A DNA stretch of 64,000 bases from Bacillus sp. ISL-18 (GCF_018613415.1 NZ_JAGGQG010000019.1:55127-119126); one strand, 5' to 3'; shown: positions 35,349 to 45,081, counted from the first letter of the stretch. Notes: generated by a model from the sequence alone, not told the origin. Made by a program: numbers and translations.

Positions 35349-35852
35349 ATGTATGAAGAATTCGTAATTAGAGATGCAGAACAAAATGACATGTCAACCA
35401 TCATTGAGATCTATAACTCCACCATTTCAGGACGAATGGTTACAGCCGATTTAGAACCGGTTTCGGTTGAAAGCAGAATGCCGTGGTTCAACGAACACTC
35501 AGCCGAGTTTCGTCCCTTATGGGTGGTCGAAACAAATGGAGAAATTTGTGCCTGGGTCAGCTTTCAATCTTTTTATGGCAGACCTGCCTATAACGCGACC
35601 GCCGAGGTAAGTATTTATATTCACCATGACTTTCGCGGGAAAAAGCTCGGCAAGTACCTGATCCAAAAAGCACTAGATGCTTGTCCTACGCTTGGGATTA
35701 AGACCTTACTTGGGTTCATTTTCGGACATAATCAGCCAAGCATCAAGCTGTTTACAAGCTTTGGATTTGAAAAATGGGCTCACCTTCCGAATGTGGCAGA
35801 ACTGGATGGAATCGAAAGAGATCTACTGATTCTAGGGAAAAGAGTCTCCTAA
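35349..35852 (+). CDS. GNAT acetyltransferase, phosphinothricin acetyltransferase-like
   Basis: 167 residues. The N-terminus IRDAEQNDMSTIIEIYN, the AEVSIYIHHDFRGKKLGKYLIQKAL acetyl-CoA segment (about 82-106) and GFIFGHNQPSIKLFTSFGFEKWAHLP near 118 match the Pat/Bar/YwnH-type group, which acetylates the amino group of phosphinothricin, methionine sulfone and similar amino acids. The RBS is ACGGAGTG. Single gene; natural substrate unknown. Confidence 0.85.
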   Translation: MYEEFVIRDAEQNDMSTIIEIYNSTISGRMVTADLEPVSVESRMPWFNEHSAEFRPLWVVETNGEICAWVSFQSFYGRPAYNATAEVSIYIHHDFRGKKLGKYLIQKALDACPTLGIKTLLGFIFGHNQPSIKLFTSFGFEKWAHLPNVAELDGIERDLLILGKRVS

Positions 35853-35997
35853 AATTACGCAATGAAAACGGCTAAAGCTTCCATAAAATAGCAGATTGCT
35901 TTTTATTATTCCAAAAATCAACATTTTCTAGTACTATATAGTAGAATGTTTTCTATTATTCTGGGAAACTAGTTCCTAGAAAGAACTGGAGAAGGAC

Positions 35998-37656
35998 ATG
36001 GATAAAAAAAAGCTGGTTTTCCTGTATATTATAAGTAGTGTAATCTGGATTTATGGATCAAACTATCTAATTGAAGAATTTGTCCCATCACCACATATTT
36101 GGATTGTTGAGAGGTCAAAAGAAATCCTATATATCGTTGTGACAGGGGCATTTATTTATTTTTCCTACAGTAAACAACAGGAATTAACTGATTCCAAAGA
36201 AGATCAAAAGAAACTTTCCACCCTTATCAATTCAATGGTTGACTTTGTTAACTTTAAGGATGGTGAAGGCAGATGGATTGAATCAAATGAATTTGGTCTG
36301 CAATTGTTCGGTCTTGAAGATGTCGACTATCGTGGAAAAAAGGACTCCGAGCTTGCTGAGTATTCCGAATATCATGGAGATGCGCTCCGATATTGTGAAG
36401 AATCGGATGAGCATGCATGGATGAATGGAAATATTACCCGAATTGAAGAGGTTCTGCAAATGCCTGACGGGACATCTAGAACGTTTGATACCATAAAGGT
36501 CCCGTTATTCAATCCTGATAGCAGCAGACAAGGGTTAGTAGTTATTGGGCGAGATATTACTGAAAAAAAAGAAATGGCCAAACGTTTAGCAGAAAGCCAA
36601 CAGCAATATAAATCTTTATTTGAATATAGCCCGGATATTGTCTATATGCTTGATTTAGAAGGAACCATTACCAATTTAAACCCTTATTTTGACTTGATTA
36701 CAGGATTTAAACGGGAAGAATGGCTTGGTCAATCCGTAACAACTTTTTTACCTAAAAAATATAAAAAATTCCTGCCAGCCTTTATTCAATCCGTTGTTGA
36801 AGAAGTAAAACCGATTATGTATGAAATTAAGATCCCCCATCGGAATGGGAATCCTATTACCTTGCAATGCACTTCAGTCCCGATTATTGTAAATGGAAAA
36901 ATATCCGGCATAATCGGCTATGGCCGTGATGTCACGACTCTGAGAAAAACGGAGGAACGGCTTAGGAGAACAGAAAAGCTTTCCGTCGTAGGAGAGCTAT
37001 CAGCTAGTGTGGCACATGAGATTCGTAATCCGCTTACCTCTTTAAAGGGATTTGTCCAGCTTTTGCAAATGGAAGACGAAAAACACCAGTTCTATTATCG
37101 AATCATGCTTGATGAATTAGATCGGATTAATCATATTGTCGGCGAACTATTACTTTTAGCCAAGCCGCAGCATCTTAAATTTTCTACAGCCGACATTCAT
37201 AAACTTTTAAGTGATGTTCTCTCGCTATTAAATACGGAAGCCATTTACTATAATGTGCAAATCGTCTCTTCTTTTCCGGAAAAGGAAGTCTTTATTGAAT
37301 GTGAACCTAATCAGCTTAAACAATTGTTTATTAATATTATTAAAAATGCAATCGAGGCTTCTAGCAAAGGGGGATCGGTTGAAATTGCCCTTCATCCTGC
37401 ACAAGGTGAACATGTGATGATTACGGTAAAGGATAATGGCTCAGGTATTTCTAAGGAACGGTTAGCAAAGCTCGGTGAGCCGTTCTATTCTTCGAAGGAA
37501 AAAGGAACTGGTCTTGGATTAACCGTCAGCTTTAAAATTGTTCAAACTCACAATGGAACCATTCGTTTTAATAGTCAAAAGAATCAAGGAACATCCGTTG
37601 ATATCTCCCTGCCTATTAAGCAGAGAATGGCAAATGCGGTCAGTAGGAATAGATAA
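35998..37656 (+). CDS. Membrane PAS-domain sensor histidine kinase
   Basis: 552 residues. Two N-terminal membrane helices (about 6-24 and 42-57) with a very short outside loop, then PAS 1 (about 70-190), PAS 2 (about 200-315), HisKA with phospho-acceptor His340 in SVAHEIRNPLTSL, and HATPase with N, G1 and G2 boxes (NAIEAS, DNGSGIS, GTGLGLT). The layout matches the orphan kinases of Bacillus that feed the sporulation phosphorelay (KinA/KinE-like). No response regulator gene adjoins it, which supports an orphan role. The signal sensed is unknown. Confidence 0.88.
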   Translation: MDKKKLVFLYIISSVIWIYGSNYLIEEFVPSPHIWIVERSKEILYIVVTGAFIYFSYSKQQELTDSKEDQKKLSTLINSMVDFVNFKDGEGRWIESNEFGLQLFGLEDVDYRGKKDSELAEYSEYHGDALRYCEESDEHAWMNGNITRIEEVLQMPDGTSRTFDTIKVPLFNPDSSRQGLVVIGRDITEKKEMAKRLAESQQQYKSLFEYSPDIVYMLDLEGTITNLNPYFDLITGFKREEWLGQSVTTFLPKKYKKFLPAFIQSVVEEVKPIMYEIKIPHRNGNPITLQCTSVPIIVNGKISGIIGYGRDVTTLRKTEERLRRTEKLSVVGELSASVAHEIRNPLTSLKGFVQLLQMEDEKHQFYYRIMLDELDRINHIVGELLLLAKPQHLKFSTADIHKLLSDVLSLLNTEAIYYNVQIVSSFPEKEVFIECEPNQLKQLFINIIKNAIEASSKGGSVEIALHPAQGEHVMITVKDNGSGISKERLAKLGEPFYSSKEKGTGLGLTVSFKIVQTHNGTIRFNSQKNQGTSVDISLPIKQRMANAVSRNR

Positions 37657-37713
37657 AAATCAAAAAAACTGCCATCTGGTCTCATTATTCCATAGGCAGT
37701 TTTTTTGATTTTT
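37655..37713. terminator. Bidirectional terminator between kinase and gerB
   Basis: About 19-bp complementary arms (AAAAATCAAAAAAACTGCC / GGCAGTTTTTTTGATTTTT) around a 21-base loop. The last codons of the minus-strand spore germination gene and its stop lie inside the structure. Confidence 0.85.
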
Positions 37714-38809
37714 CCGCCTTCTGTTTCCTGTTTCGAAAAAAGGCAATCATTAACAAAAATGAAGGAATCAAAATTTGAAATGGCCAATGTAGATAGACAG
37801 GGACCACTTCAAGCCCCTCTTTGATATGTTCAGCATAATTGGATGCAATCGTAATTGATGCAAATAAAACAAGTGCCCCCATTGGAAAGCTTAACTTTGT
37901 ATAATTTTTAAATCCAAAAATATCAGAGGCCCCTGCAACAGCTGCATAGAAAAAGATGGATATTTTAAAGAAACCGCCAATGACCAGATATAGCATAAAA
38001 AGGACATCCAGCCGTTCAATAAAGTTGGCCAATTGGATCCTGCTGATTGTGGATAATAGCGGAAAATTAGCTCGTGTAAATAAAGATGAACCCAATGCAG
38101 CCACATTAATGACCGCAGTAATAGTAATATTTATGCCAGCGAGAATCATGCCGCCCAGACATACCCATTTTGCTTTTTTAGAATCATTTAAATAAGGAAG
38201 TAACATCGTGAAGACCACCATCTCCCCAAACGGAAAGTTAATGGTTTCCGTTAGAAAAGTGCTCAGAACGGGTTTCCAGCCATTCTCTAAGACAGGTCGA
38301 AGATTTTCCAAATGAATTAATCCTGAAAACATGATTAATCCGAACCCTACAAACGCCATCATATAAATCACAATAAAAAACAGCTCGCCCACCCTTACTA
38401 TTACTTCAAATCCTTTATGGATCCCATAAATGATCGTAAAAATCATTAAACAATTAATGACAATTAGAGGGGTCGCGGTGTATATGGTAGAGGTTAGTAA
38501 TTCACCAAAGTCTCGAAGGACCCTGGCAGCACAATAGAGGAAATAGATGATATACGAAACCCCTATCATTCGACCAATCCATTTACCTGCAATTTTTTGT
38601 ACATAACTTGTAAGGGGGATGTCTTGATAATATTTATACAATTGATAATAAATAAGAAAGACTGCTAACCCTCCTCCTAGTCCTAATAAAATCGCGATCC
38701 AGGCATCCTGCTTGGCCTCGGCCCCAAGACCTACGAGGATTGCACTCCCCATCTCAAAAAGAACAATCACGACAAATAGTTGATAGGCATTAATTTTTGC
38801 GTTTTCCAT
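37685..38809 (-). CDS. Spore germination protein GerB family (receptor B subunit)
   Basis: 374 residues from ATG 38809 behind GGGGGG. About ten membrane helices, with the family features FVVIVLFEMGSAILVGLGAEAKQDAW near the start and FPFGEMVVFTMLLPYL near 200. Belongs to the amino-acid-permease-like B subunits that help sense germinants in the inner membrane of the spore. Last gene of the A-C-B operon. Confidence 0.9.
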   Translation of the reverse strand: MENAKINAYQLFVVIVLFEMGSAILVGLGAEAKQDAWIAILLGLGGGLAVFLIYYQLYKYYQDIPLTSYVQKIAGKWIGRMIGVSYIIYFLYCAARVLRDFGELLTSTIYTATPLIVINCLMIFTIIYGIHKGFEVIVRVGELFFIVIYMMAFVGFGLIMFSGLIHLENLRPVLENGWKPVLSTFLTETINFPFGEMVVFTMLLPYLNDSKKAKWVCLGGMILAGINITITAVINVAALGSSLFTRANFPLLSTISRIQLANFIERLDVLFMLYLVIGGFFKISIFFYAAVAGASDIFGFKNYTKLSFPMGALVLFASITIASNYAEHIKEGLEVVPVYLHWPFQILIPSFLLMIAFFRNRKQKAEKSKKLPME

Positions 38810-38831
38810 ACACACCCCCCCATGCCATAGA

Positions 38832-40043
38832 TTATTCGTTCATTGAGGACCAAAACGACTTCGTTCGAATTCCTTCACGGCGAATATAAAAGTCGGTTTT
38901 CACATTGACCTTTAAAGCGGCAAATTCTTCATCCCAATTCTTTGCGAGCTGCTCCCATACAGTAGGATTTGCAATATGCACTTTATCTCCGAATCCAAAA
39001 ATATCACATTTTAATTTTTGTGCGGCTTTAACCGAATCTAGAATTTGCCTGCTTATTTCCTTTTCAACCAGTGTATCTATTTGACCTATAATTTCGGGGT
39101 TCGTTAAATCGATGTCTGTGTTGGCTTCACTAATCCAGCCCTCACTATCAATTTTAATATTTATTTGCGGCTTTTGATGAATAAACTGAACCGAAACCTT
39201 TGTTTTTGAGCGGATCGGTGCCACAACAAGTGCCTTTTTCTTCTTTTTCCACGCGATACTTATATCCGTACTTTTGAGTTTATCCTGAACCCAGATAATT
39301 CCACGAGCTTTATCACGATTAACCCAGCCCCGTAATTTCCCATCATGAAAAATCGCTAACCCATTTGAAGACAGAAACGCATCGGTTGTCGTTTTTTCCA
39401 GATTTTCTTTTTTTCTGGCTTTTGATTTAATGCCGACTAGGCTGTATCCATTTAAAAAAGGCTGTTTTCCCTTACTTATTAAACCGGTAAGAAATTCATC
39501 AATATTTACCGATGCATTTTCACCGAGCATCGCTTCTGATGCTTTAATCTGTTTAGTAATCTTGTTTACCGGCAGCCTGTCGAGAATGGTAAGGGTTGTG
39601 ACAATTTCTTCTGCAGTACAGTCTCTTGCGACAACCATCTCAGTCGTGGTTCGAAATTCGGGATCTCGATCTAGTGCATCTATAATATAAAGCAATTCTT
39701 TTTTGGCAATCTCTTCACTGATCACAACAATATTGGTGTGTGCATAATAAAGGCGCCGTGAAACTTTTCTGGTAGCGTTTCTAGCAGCCTCTGTGATCGT
39801 GTCCCCGGTACTTCGATAAACAGCAATTGGGAGTCCTTGACCTCCACCGCCTCCATTTTGTCCGGTTGTTACGTTACCGGGATTGACAAGTTGAAAAGAT
39901 ACCTTAAATTTCTTATCTTTTCCCTTATCAATTCCCATTGCCATGACAAACGCCAAATCAGTTAGTTCCTTCTGATTCCAGCATGCACTAAGCAGAGGCA
40001 AAAGCATTAGCATGATCGTTACGATGATTAGACTTTTTTTCAT
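38832..40043 (-). CDS. Spore germination lipoprotein GerC family (receptor C subunit)
   Basis: 403 residues. Lipoprotein signal peptide ending LLSAC (Cys21), then the family start WNQKELTDLAFVMAMGIDKG. A Gly-rich insertion (QNGGGGGQGL) is near 63-72. It overlaps the A gene by four bases. The mature protein is on the outer face of the spore inner membrane. Confidence 0.9.
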   Translation of the reverse strand: MKKSLIIVTIMLMLLPLLSACWNQKELTDLAFVMAMGIDKGKDKKFKVSFQLVNPGNVTTGQNGGGGGQGLPIAVYRSTGDTITEAARNATRKVSRRLYYAHTNIVVISEEIAKKELLYIIDALDRDPEFRTTTEMVVARDCTAEEIVTTLTILDRLPVNKITKQIKASEAMLGENASVNIDEFLTGLISKGKQPFLNGYSLVGIKSKARKKENLEKTTTDAFLSSNGLAIFHDGKLRGWVNRDKARGIIWVQDKLKSTDISIAWKKKKKALVVAPIRSKTKVSVQFIHQKPQINIKIDSEGWISEANTDIDLTNPEIIGQIDTLVEKEISRQILDSVKAAQKLKCDIFGFGDKVHIANPTVWEQLAKNWDEEFAALKVNVKTDFYIRREGIRTKSFWSSMNE

Positions 40044-41647
40044 GACTTTTCACCTTGATTACTATTTCCATCATCAGGACTAGGAGGACCTGGCTTTTGA
40101 TCCTTTCCCGTCCTAATTATATTTCCTTTCGCAATAAATGGTGGTCTATTTTTCATTGCCCATAGTGGAAAGCGTACAAAGGCATCTTGTTGATTCTTTA
40201 AGTTAAAAGGCGCGAGCGGCATCATGTAAGGGATCCCAAACGAGCGTAGTGAGCATAAATGAATCGCCATGAACATGAGACCGAGCATCATCCCATAAAA
40301 ACCTAACATCGTCGCCAGTCCCATTAAGACAAAGCGAAGTAATCTCGCAGCAATGGCCATGGCAAATATAGGGGTGGAGAAGTTAGCGATGGCTGTGACC
40401 GAAACGACGATAACCATAACAGGTGAAACAAATCCAGCTTGTACCGCGGCCTGCCCAATAACTAACGCACCCACAATCGAAACAGCCTGGCCAACGGCAC
40501 GTGGAAGTCTTAAACCAGCCTCCCGTAAGATTTCAAAGGTAATTTCCATAATTAGAGCTTCAACAAAGGCTGGAAAAGGAACATTTTCACGTTGAGCTGC
40601 GATCGCAATGGCCATTGTGGTTGGAATCATTTCTTGGTGAAACGTGGTAGCAGCAATATAGGTGGCTGGTCCTACCAGGGCAATTAAGAAAGCAATAATC
40701 CTAAGTAGTCTAATCCCTGTTGAGATATCAAACCGGGAATAATAATCATCTGGCGCCTGAAAAAATTGTACAAATAAGGCTGGTGCTGTAAGGACAAATG
40801 GTGACCCATCAATTACAATGGCAACTCTGCCTTCAAGCAGCTGTGATGAGACCACATCCGGTCTTTCCGTATGAAAAGTTGTTGGGAATGTTGTCCATGC
40901 TTGGTCTTCAATTAATTGCTCAATATATCCTGATGAAAGAATCGAGTCTATATCAATTCGTTGTAATCTTTCTTTAACTTCCTTCACAATTTTATCGTTA
41001 CTAATTCCCTTTATATACATAATCGCAATATCCGTTTGGGTAACGGTCCCTATTTTCATCGCTTCTAACCATAAATTAGGGCTTTTAATCCGCCTTCTGA
41101 TTAACGCTGTATTGGTTCTTAGGGTTTCTGTAAATGAATCCTTTGGGCCGCGGATCGATAGCTGTGTAGTAGGTTCCGTGATGGAACGCTTTTCCCAACC
41201 CTTTGTTTCCGCACTAATCGCTTTCGTGCAGCCATTTATAAAAATGACAGTATTTCCAGATAGCAAAGAATCATATACCTGATTCCAATTATCAATCGAT
41301 TGTACACTTCCCATGGCAACAGCTTTATCGACGATATATTGAAATATATCCTGATTTTCTGGAATGACCGTTTTCTCCATAAAGGGCTCTATTAGAAAAT
41401 CACTAATGCTTACGGTATCTACCAGTCCATCAATATAAACCAATGCAGCCTTATAACTGCTGACAGTGATATTGCGAATGGTAACGTCTGAACTATTTCC
41501 TAATTCCCCTTTTATTCTTTCTAAATTTTCTTTCATATCACGCAGGATGGGCAATTCCTCTGGCTTAAGTGGATCTTGTTTTTGCCGATAATTATCATTC
41601 TGTCGATTCTGTTGTTTCTTTTTCAATATTTGTGACAGGATTGACAC
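40040..41647 (-). CDS. Spore germination protein GerA family (receptor A subunit)
   Basis: About 535 residues. Large N-terminal soluble domain, then GxPFVLTAPALF and about five membrane helices with the conserved QEMIPTTMAIAIAAQRENVPFPAF, where PFP is a family mark, and a proline-rich cytoplasmic tail PGPPSPDDGNSN. The start is uncertain: GTG 41647 lies three bases after GGAGG; ATG 41662 has no spaced site. Forms a ligand-gated channel with the B and C subunits. It should be transcribed in the forespore; a possible sporulation-type promoter lies near 41735-41770 but is weak. Confidence 0.9.
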   Translation of the reverse strand: MSILSQILKKKQQNRQNDNYRQKQDPLKPEELPILRDMKENLERIKGELGNSSDVTIRNITVSSYKAALVYIDGLVDTVSISDFLIEPFMEKTVIPENQDIFQYIVDKAVAMGSVQSIDNWNQVYDSLLSGNTVIFINGCTKAISAETKGWEKRSITEPTTQLSIRGPKDSFTETLRTNTALIRRRIKSPNLWLEAMKIGTVTQTDIAIMYIKGISNDKIVKEVKERLQRIDIDSILSSGYIEQLIEDQAWTTFPTTFHTERPDVVSSQLLEGRVAIVIDGSPFVLTAPALFVQFFQAPDDYYSRFDISTGIRLLRIIAFLIALVGPATYIAATTFHQEMIPTTMAIAIAAQRENVPFPAFVEALIMEITFEILREAGLRLPRAVGQAVSIVGALVIGQAAVQAGFVSPVMVIVVSVTAIANFSTPIFAMAIAARLLRFVLMGLATMLGFYGMMLGLMFMAIHLCSLRSFGIPYMMPLAPFNLKNQQDAFVRFPLWAMKNRPPFIAKGNIIRTGKDQKPGPPSPDDGNSNQGEKS

Positions 41648-41798
41648 AAGCCTCCACCCCATTTCCTAGAGATTGATAATGGCTATTTTCCCCAAAAAAC
41701 ACACCAATATCCATTCAAGCAAAAATACTTCAGGAAACACAGTATAAGGAGTTTTATAAATCTGAATACTATCGGTAACATGAATGAGGGTGAACAAA

Positions 41799-42038
41799 AT
41801 GAAAGCCATAATGGTTGTTTTTATCTTAGCCGGCGGGATGCTCGGCTTGATTATTCTCCTAGATTTCATCATGGGGACCGAGCCTAGATTGCTTATCTGG
41901 AAGGCCTTAAACCCTTTCAGAGTAATGGAACCCGCGGAATTCGTGATTGTGTTTTTATTTGCCCTGTTCTTTGGCATTCGATTGGTTCAATCTTTTCTTA
42001 AAAAGATGAGAAAACAGCGTGAATCAGAAACAAACTGA
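41799..42038 (+). CDS. Small membrane protein, divergent from gerA operon
   Basis: 79 residues from ATG 41799, with GAGGGTG upstream; the frame is open further upstream but without a better site. Two hydrophobic helices (about 4-24 and 45-63) separated by GTEPRLLIWKALNPFRVMEPAE, then a basic tail. I do not recognise the family. Its position divergent from the germinant receptor and convergent with another small membrane gene suggests spore-related expression, but that is inference. Confidence 0.6.
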   Translation: MKAIMVVFILAGGMLGLIILLDFIMGTEPRLLIWKALNPFRVMEPAEFVIVFLFALFFGIRLVQSFLKKMRKQRESETN

Positions 42039-42056
42039 CAAGTTTTTTACAAAAAG

Positions 42057-42088
42057 AAAAGAACTCCATTATGAGTTGGAGCTCTTTT
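42057..42088. terminator. Bidirectional terminator between two small membrane genes
   Basis: AAAAGAACTCCA and TGGAGCTCTTTT pair with one mismatch around an eight-base loop; runs of A and T on both sides. The end of the minus-strand gene lies inside it. Confidence 0.8.
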
Positions 42089-42281
42089 CCTGATTACTTG
42101 TTTCGATCACAATTGGTTTGTCTCGTTTAAAGAGTCGTAACACAACCAGCCAGCGATTTTTCCATTTCCCTCCCATCTCGACGTTTTTTCCATACACATA
42201 CCGATTCCAACTATAATAAATCGATTCCTCTAAAACGACAAACAGGAAGAATGCCGCTGTCATGATTAACCAGACTGACAT
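42069..42281 (-). CDS. Small membrane protein of unknown function
   Basis: 70 residues, ATG 42281 behind AAAAGGGG. One N-terminal membrane helix (MSVWLIMTAAFFLFVVLEESIYY), then a basic soluble part with KWKNRWLVVLRLFKRDKP and a polar tail. No family recognised. The good ribosome site, own terminator and codon pattern support it as a real gene. Confidence 0.6.
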   Translation of the reverse strand: MSVWLIMTAAFFLFVVLEESIYYSWNRYVYGKNVEMGGKWKNRWLVVLRLFKRDKPIVIETSNQEKSSNS

Positions 42282-42476
42282 ATCCAGGCCCCTTTTCTAT
42301 CGGTTCATAATTTGTTCATTTGCCACTTATTCAAAGGTGCATGATTCATTCTGTTAATTTTTTCCTATCAAGCTCTATAGTTTATCTTATCAAAGTTTTT
42401 CCAATTTGTAGACAATTTGGTCATTTAGATAGTATTTTTATTTTGTGCATCGAAATTTTTGGGAGGAGTGGATGTT

Positions 42477-43421
42477 ATGGAATACCGTCGTTTGGGTAAC
42501 ACAGGCTTGAAAGTAAGTGAAATTAGTTTGGGAAGCTGGCTTACATATGGGGGATATGTCGAGGAGCAAAACGCCGCCGCCTCGATTGACAAGGCATATG
42601 ACTTAGGAATTAACTTTTTCGATACGGCCAATGTTTATATGCGCGGGGAAGCGGAGATTGTTGTGGGTAAAGCGCTAAAAAAATATGTTCGTGATTCCTA
42701 TGTACTGGCAACCAAGGTTTTCTGGCCAATGGGTGATGGACCAAATGACCGTGGTCTTTCACGAAAGCATGTCATCGAACAATGTCACGCCAGCTTGAAA
42801 CGTTTAAACACTGATTATGTGGATATTTATTATTGCCACCGTTATGATCCAGAAACCCCGCTCGAAGAAACCCTGCGGGCATTAGATGACCTTGTCCGTC
42901 AGGGAAAGGTATTATATGTAGGTGTTAGTGAGTGGACCGCCGAGCAAATTACCGAGGCCGTTCATCTTGCAGATAAAAAATTACTTGACCGGATTGTCGT
43001 AAATCAACCACAATATAGCATGCTGCAACGGTATATTGAAAAAGAGGTTATCCCTGTTTCCGAAAAGCATGGAATCGGCCAAGTCGTATGGTCTCCGCTT
43101 GCTCAAGGAGTATTGACTGGAAAATATAAAAAAGGGGAAAAAGCCCCTGCAGGCAGCCGGGCAGCCCAAGAAAATTATAAGGGTCTGTTTGGATTGTTGA
43201 CAGACGAGAATCTTAATCGTGTCGAACTTTTAAAAGAGGTAGCCGCCGACAATGAGCTTTCCTTAGCTAATCTTGCACTAGCCTGGATTTTACGGCAAAG
43301 TAATGTTGCAAGTGCATTAGTGGGTGCAAGCCGTCCTGAGCAAATGGAGGAAAACGTCAAAGCCTCTGGTGTTAAACTAAGTTCCGAAACAGTAGCAAGA
43401 ATTGAAGATATCCTAAGATAA
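42477..43421 (+). CDS. Aldo-keto reductase (AKR6/Kv-beta-like)
   Basis: 314-residue NADP(H)-dependent TIM-barrel reductase from ATG 42477 (GGGAGGAG upstream). The catalytic tetrad is visible: Asp49, Tyr54, Lys80 and His121. C-terminal cofactor region GASRPEQMEENV near 286. The sequence is closest in kind to potassium-channel beta-like and L-glyceraldehyde-3-phosphate reductase-like enzymes. Substrates are usually small aldehydes; not assignable here. Single gene with a terminator shared with the MFS gene. Confidence 0.88.
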   Translation: MEYRRLGNTGLKVSEISLGSWLTYGGYVEEQNAAASIDKAYDLGINFFDTANVYMRGEAEIVVGKALKKYVRDSYVLATKVFWPMGDGPNDRGLSRKHVIEQCHASLKRLNTDYVDIYYCHRYDPETPLEETLRALDDLVRQGKVLYVGVSEWTAEQITEAVHLADKKLLDRIVVNQPQYSMLQRYIEKEVIPVSEKHGIGQVVWSPLAQGVLTGKYKKGEKAPAGSRAAQENYKGLFGLLTDENLNRVELLKEVAADNELSLANLALAWILRQSNVASALVGASRPEQMEENVKASGVKLSSETVARIEDILR

Positions 43422-43428
43422 TCGTAAG

Positions 43429-43458
43429 AAATGCCTCCCAGGTTCTATGGAGGCATTT
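43429..43458. terminator. Bidirectional terminator between AKR and MFS genes
   Basis: AAATGCCTCC / GGAGGCATTT, a perfect 10-bp stem with 10-base loop and T runs, between convergent genes. Confidence 0.85.
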
Positions 43459-43460
43459 TT

Positions 43461-44684
43461 TTAAATAGCTTTACTATCGATTGATTTCATTTTTAGGAAT
43501 AACCTGTTACCTCTTAAAAAGAAGACGATACTGAAAAGTGTAATAATTGCGATGGCTAAAAACATGATTTGCCCCTGGAAATGACTGAGAAGAAAACCGC
43601 CAAAAATGGGTCCGAGAAAGTTCCCTATTTTTCGAAATTGCCCTGCTCCGAAGTAGGTTCCCCTTAGATGCTCCGGTGCCAGTTGATCGATCATTAAACT
43701 ATTAGAGGGAAAAATTAAGATTTCACCCAATGTTACTAGAACCATAGCAAGGATTGCTGTGACCCAGCCATTCACAAAACTAAAACCGATTAACCCTGCT
43801 CCTATAAAAAACGATCCAACAAACATAACTTGCATTAATCTAAATTTTTCGGCTAGATGACTAATCGGCATTTGCAGGAACACGACCATAATAGCATTAA
43901 TCGATAATAGACTCGAAAAAATAAGAACTCCATTTTCAAATTTCCCTTCTAACACTTGCGGCAAATTAGAATCAATCTGCGCGTAGCCCATATTAATGAG
44001 GGTAATTCCAATAATAAGATATCTTAAGGCTTTATCCGTTCGAATAATTCTAAAAGCATCGCCAAAGGAAACGTTCTTCTTAACGTGTTGACCTTGGTGG
44101 TTTTGTATAACTAGTTTATTTAAAAAGTACACCAAAACGATTGCATAAAGTAAATAAGTCGTTCCTGTAATCGCAAACGATAGCTTTGCAGAGGTAGTCG
44201 CTAAATAAGCACCGATTAAAGGGCCAACTGAAGCACCGATGTTCATGGCCGTATACCGTAAAGAATAAACCTTCATCCTCCGCTCCTTATCCGTTAAATC
44301 CGCCATCAATGCTTGAGAAGTCGGTTCGAAAAACGAGTTGCTCAGTCCATTTATGGCGTTTAGCAGAATAAACCAACCTTGTCCCGTCGCAATTGTAAAT
44401 CCATAATAAACAAACGCGACAGCAAATAGTGAGATCAGCATCACTGGTTTGCGGCCAAACCGGTCCGACAAATGTCCGCCGATAAATCCCCCGACTGTCC
44501 CCATTAAAGGACTCATCCCCACCGTTAGCCCAATGATAATTGGCGAAAGATCCATCGTTCTTGATAAATAGATGGAAAGAAACGGTAAGGTCATAAAGGC
44601 CGATCCCCTTGATAAGACCGTACCAATTAATAATACCCATACAATAGGATGAAACTGACCAATATAGTTTTTTACTTTAACCAT
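43461..44684 (-). CDS. MFS transporter (multidrug exporter-like)
   Basis: 407 residues with twelve predicted membrane helices. The loop 2-3 motif GGHLSDRFGRKPVM near 64-77 is the MFS signature. The N-terminal half resembles DHA1 drug exporters. ATG 44684 with GAGG upstream. Single gene; substrate unknown. Confidence 0.88.
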   Translation of the reverse strand: MVKVKNYIGQFHPIVWVLLIGTVLSRGSAFMTLPFLSIYLSRTMDLSPIIIGLTVGMSPLMGTVGGFIGGHLSDRFGRKPVMLISLFAVAFVYYGFTIATGQGWFILLNAINGLSNSFFEPTSQALMADLTDKERRMKVYSLRYTAMNIGASVGPLIGAYLATTSAKLSFAITGTTYLLYAIVLVYFLNKLVIQNHQGQHVKKNVSFGDAFRIIRTDKALRYLIIGITLINMGYAQIDSNLPQVLEGKFENGVLIFSSLLSINAIMVVFLQMPISHLAEKFRLMQVMFVGSFFIGAGLIGFSFVNGWVTAILAMVLVTLGEILIFPSNSLMIDQLAPEHLRGTYFGAGQFRKIGNFLGPIFGGFLLSHFQGQIMFLAIAIITLFSIVFFLRGNRLFLKMKSIDSKAI

Positions 44685-44814
44685 TATGTAAGCCTCACAA
44701 TCTTAAAGGTTCATTTTCTAGTAAACCAATTTGTGGAAGCGATGTAAAGACTATTTTTTACACTTTTTACAACAACGAAGCCAGTACCATATAGATACTG
44801 ACTGTCAATCCAGA

Positions 44815-45081
44815 TTATTTAGGCTCTTTGTATTGTAACGCTTGATCGCTGTCTCTTACTCCTTTAGTTGTAGGATCTTGGATAATACCAACCATAGACA
44901 ACAACACAAACACTGCATTAACAAACGTTAAAATCGAGTTTTGTACTGCATCAGTTAATTGAAAATGAATGAGTCCCATCGAGTTCAAGCCGGCAATGAC
45001 CATTTCTGCTATAATCATAACTTGAGAAATAAATGCAATGACCCAATTCCGATTTTTAAATCGGACTTTCCAGTTAATCAA
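44815..45081 (-). CDS. Phi LC3-family holin, stand-alone
   Basis: 88 residues from TTG 45081 behind GGAAGGGGTGGGG. The start INWKVRFKNRNWVIAFIS and the two membrane helices followed by GIIQDPTTKGVRDSDQALQY are the family signature. Phage holins of this type form membrane holes for endolysin release. No endolysin, tail or other phage gene lies nearby, so it is a domesticated copy or a remnant. Its neighbour on the other strand is a peptidoglycan synthase. Confidence 0.88.
   Translation of the reverse strand: MINWKVRFKNRNWVIAFISQVMIIAEMVIAGLNSMGLIHFQLTDAVQNSILTFVNAVFVLLSMVGIIQDPTTKGVRDSDQALQYKEPK

Noticed and set aside
35207..35404. 65-residue minus-strand frame overlapping the acetyltransferase start
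   Set aside because: No ribosome site, overlaps a real gene and covers its promoter region; its CMSC motif is probably chance.
41666..41977. 103-residue minus-strand frame upstream of gerA
   Set aside because: It is antisense to the better-supported small membrane gene at 41799, lacks a ribosome site and has an unconvincing composition.
44815..45081. Prophage
   Set aside because: Only the holin is present; flanking genes are ordinary chromosomal genes.
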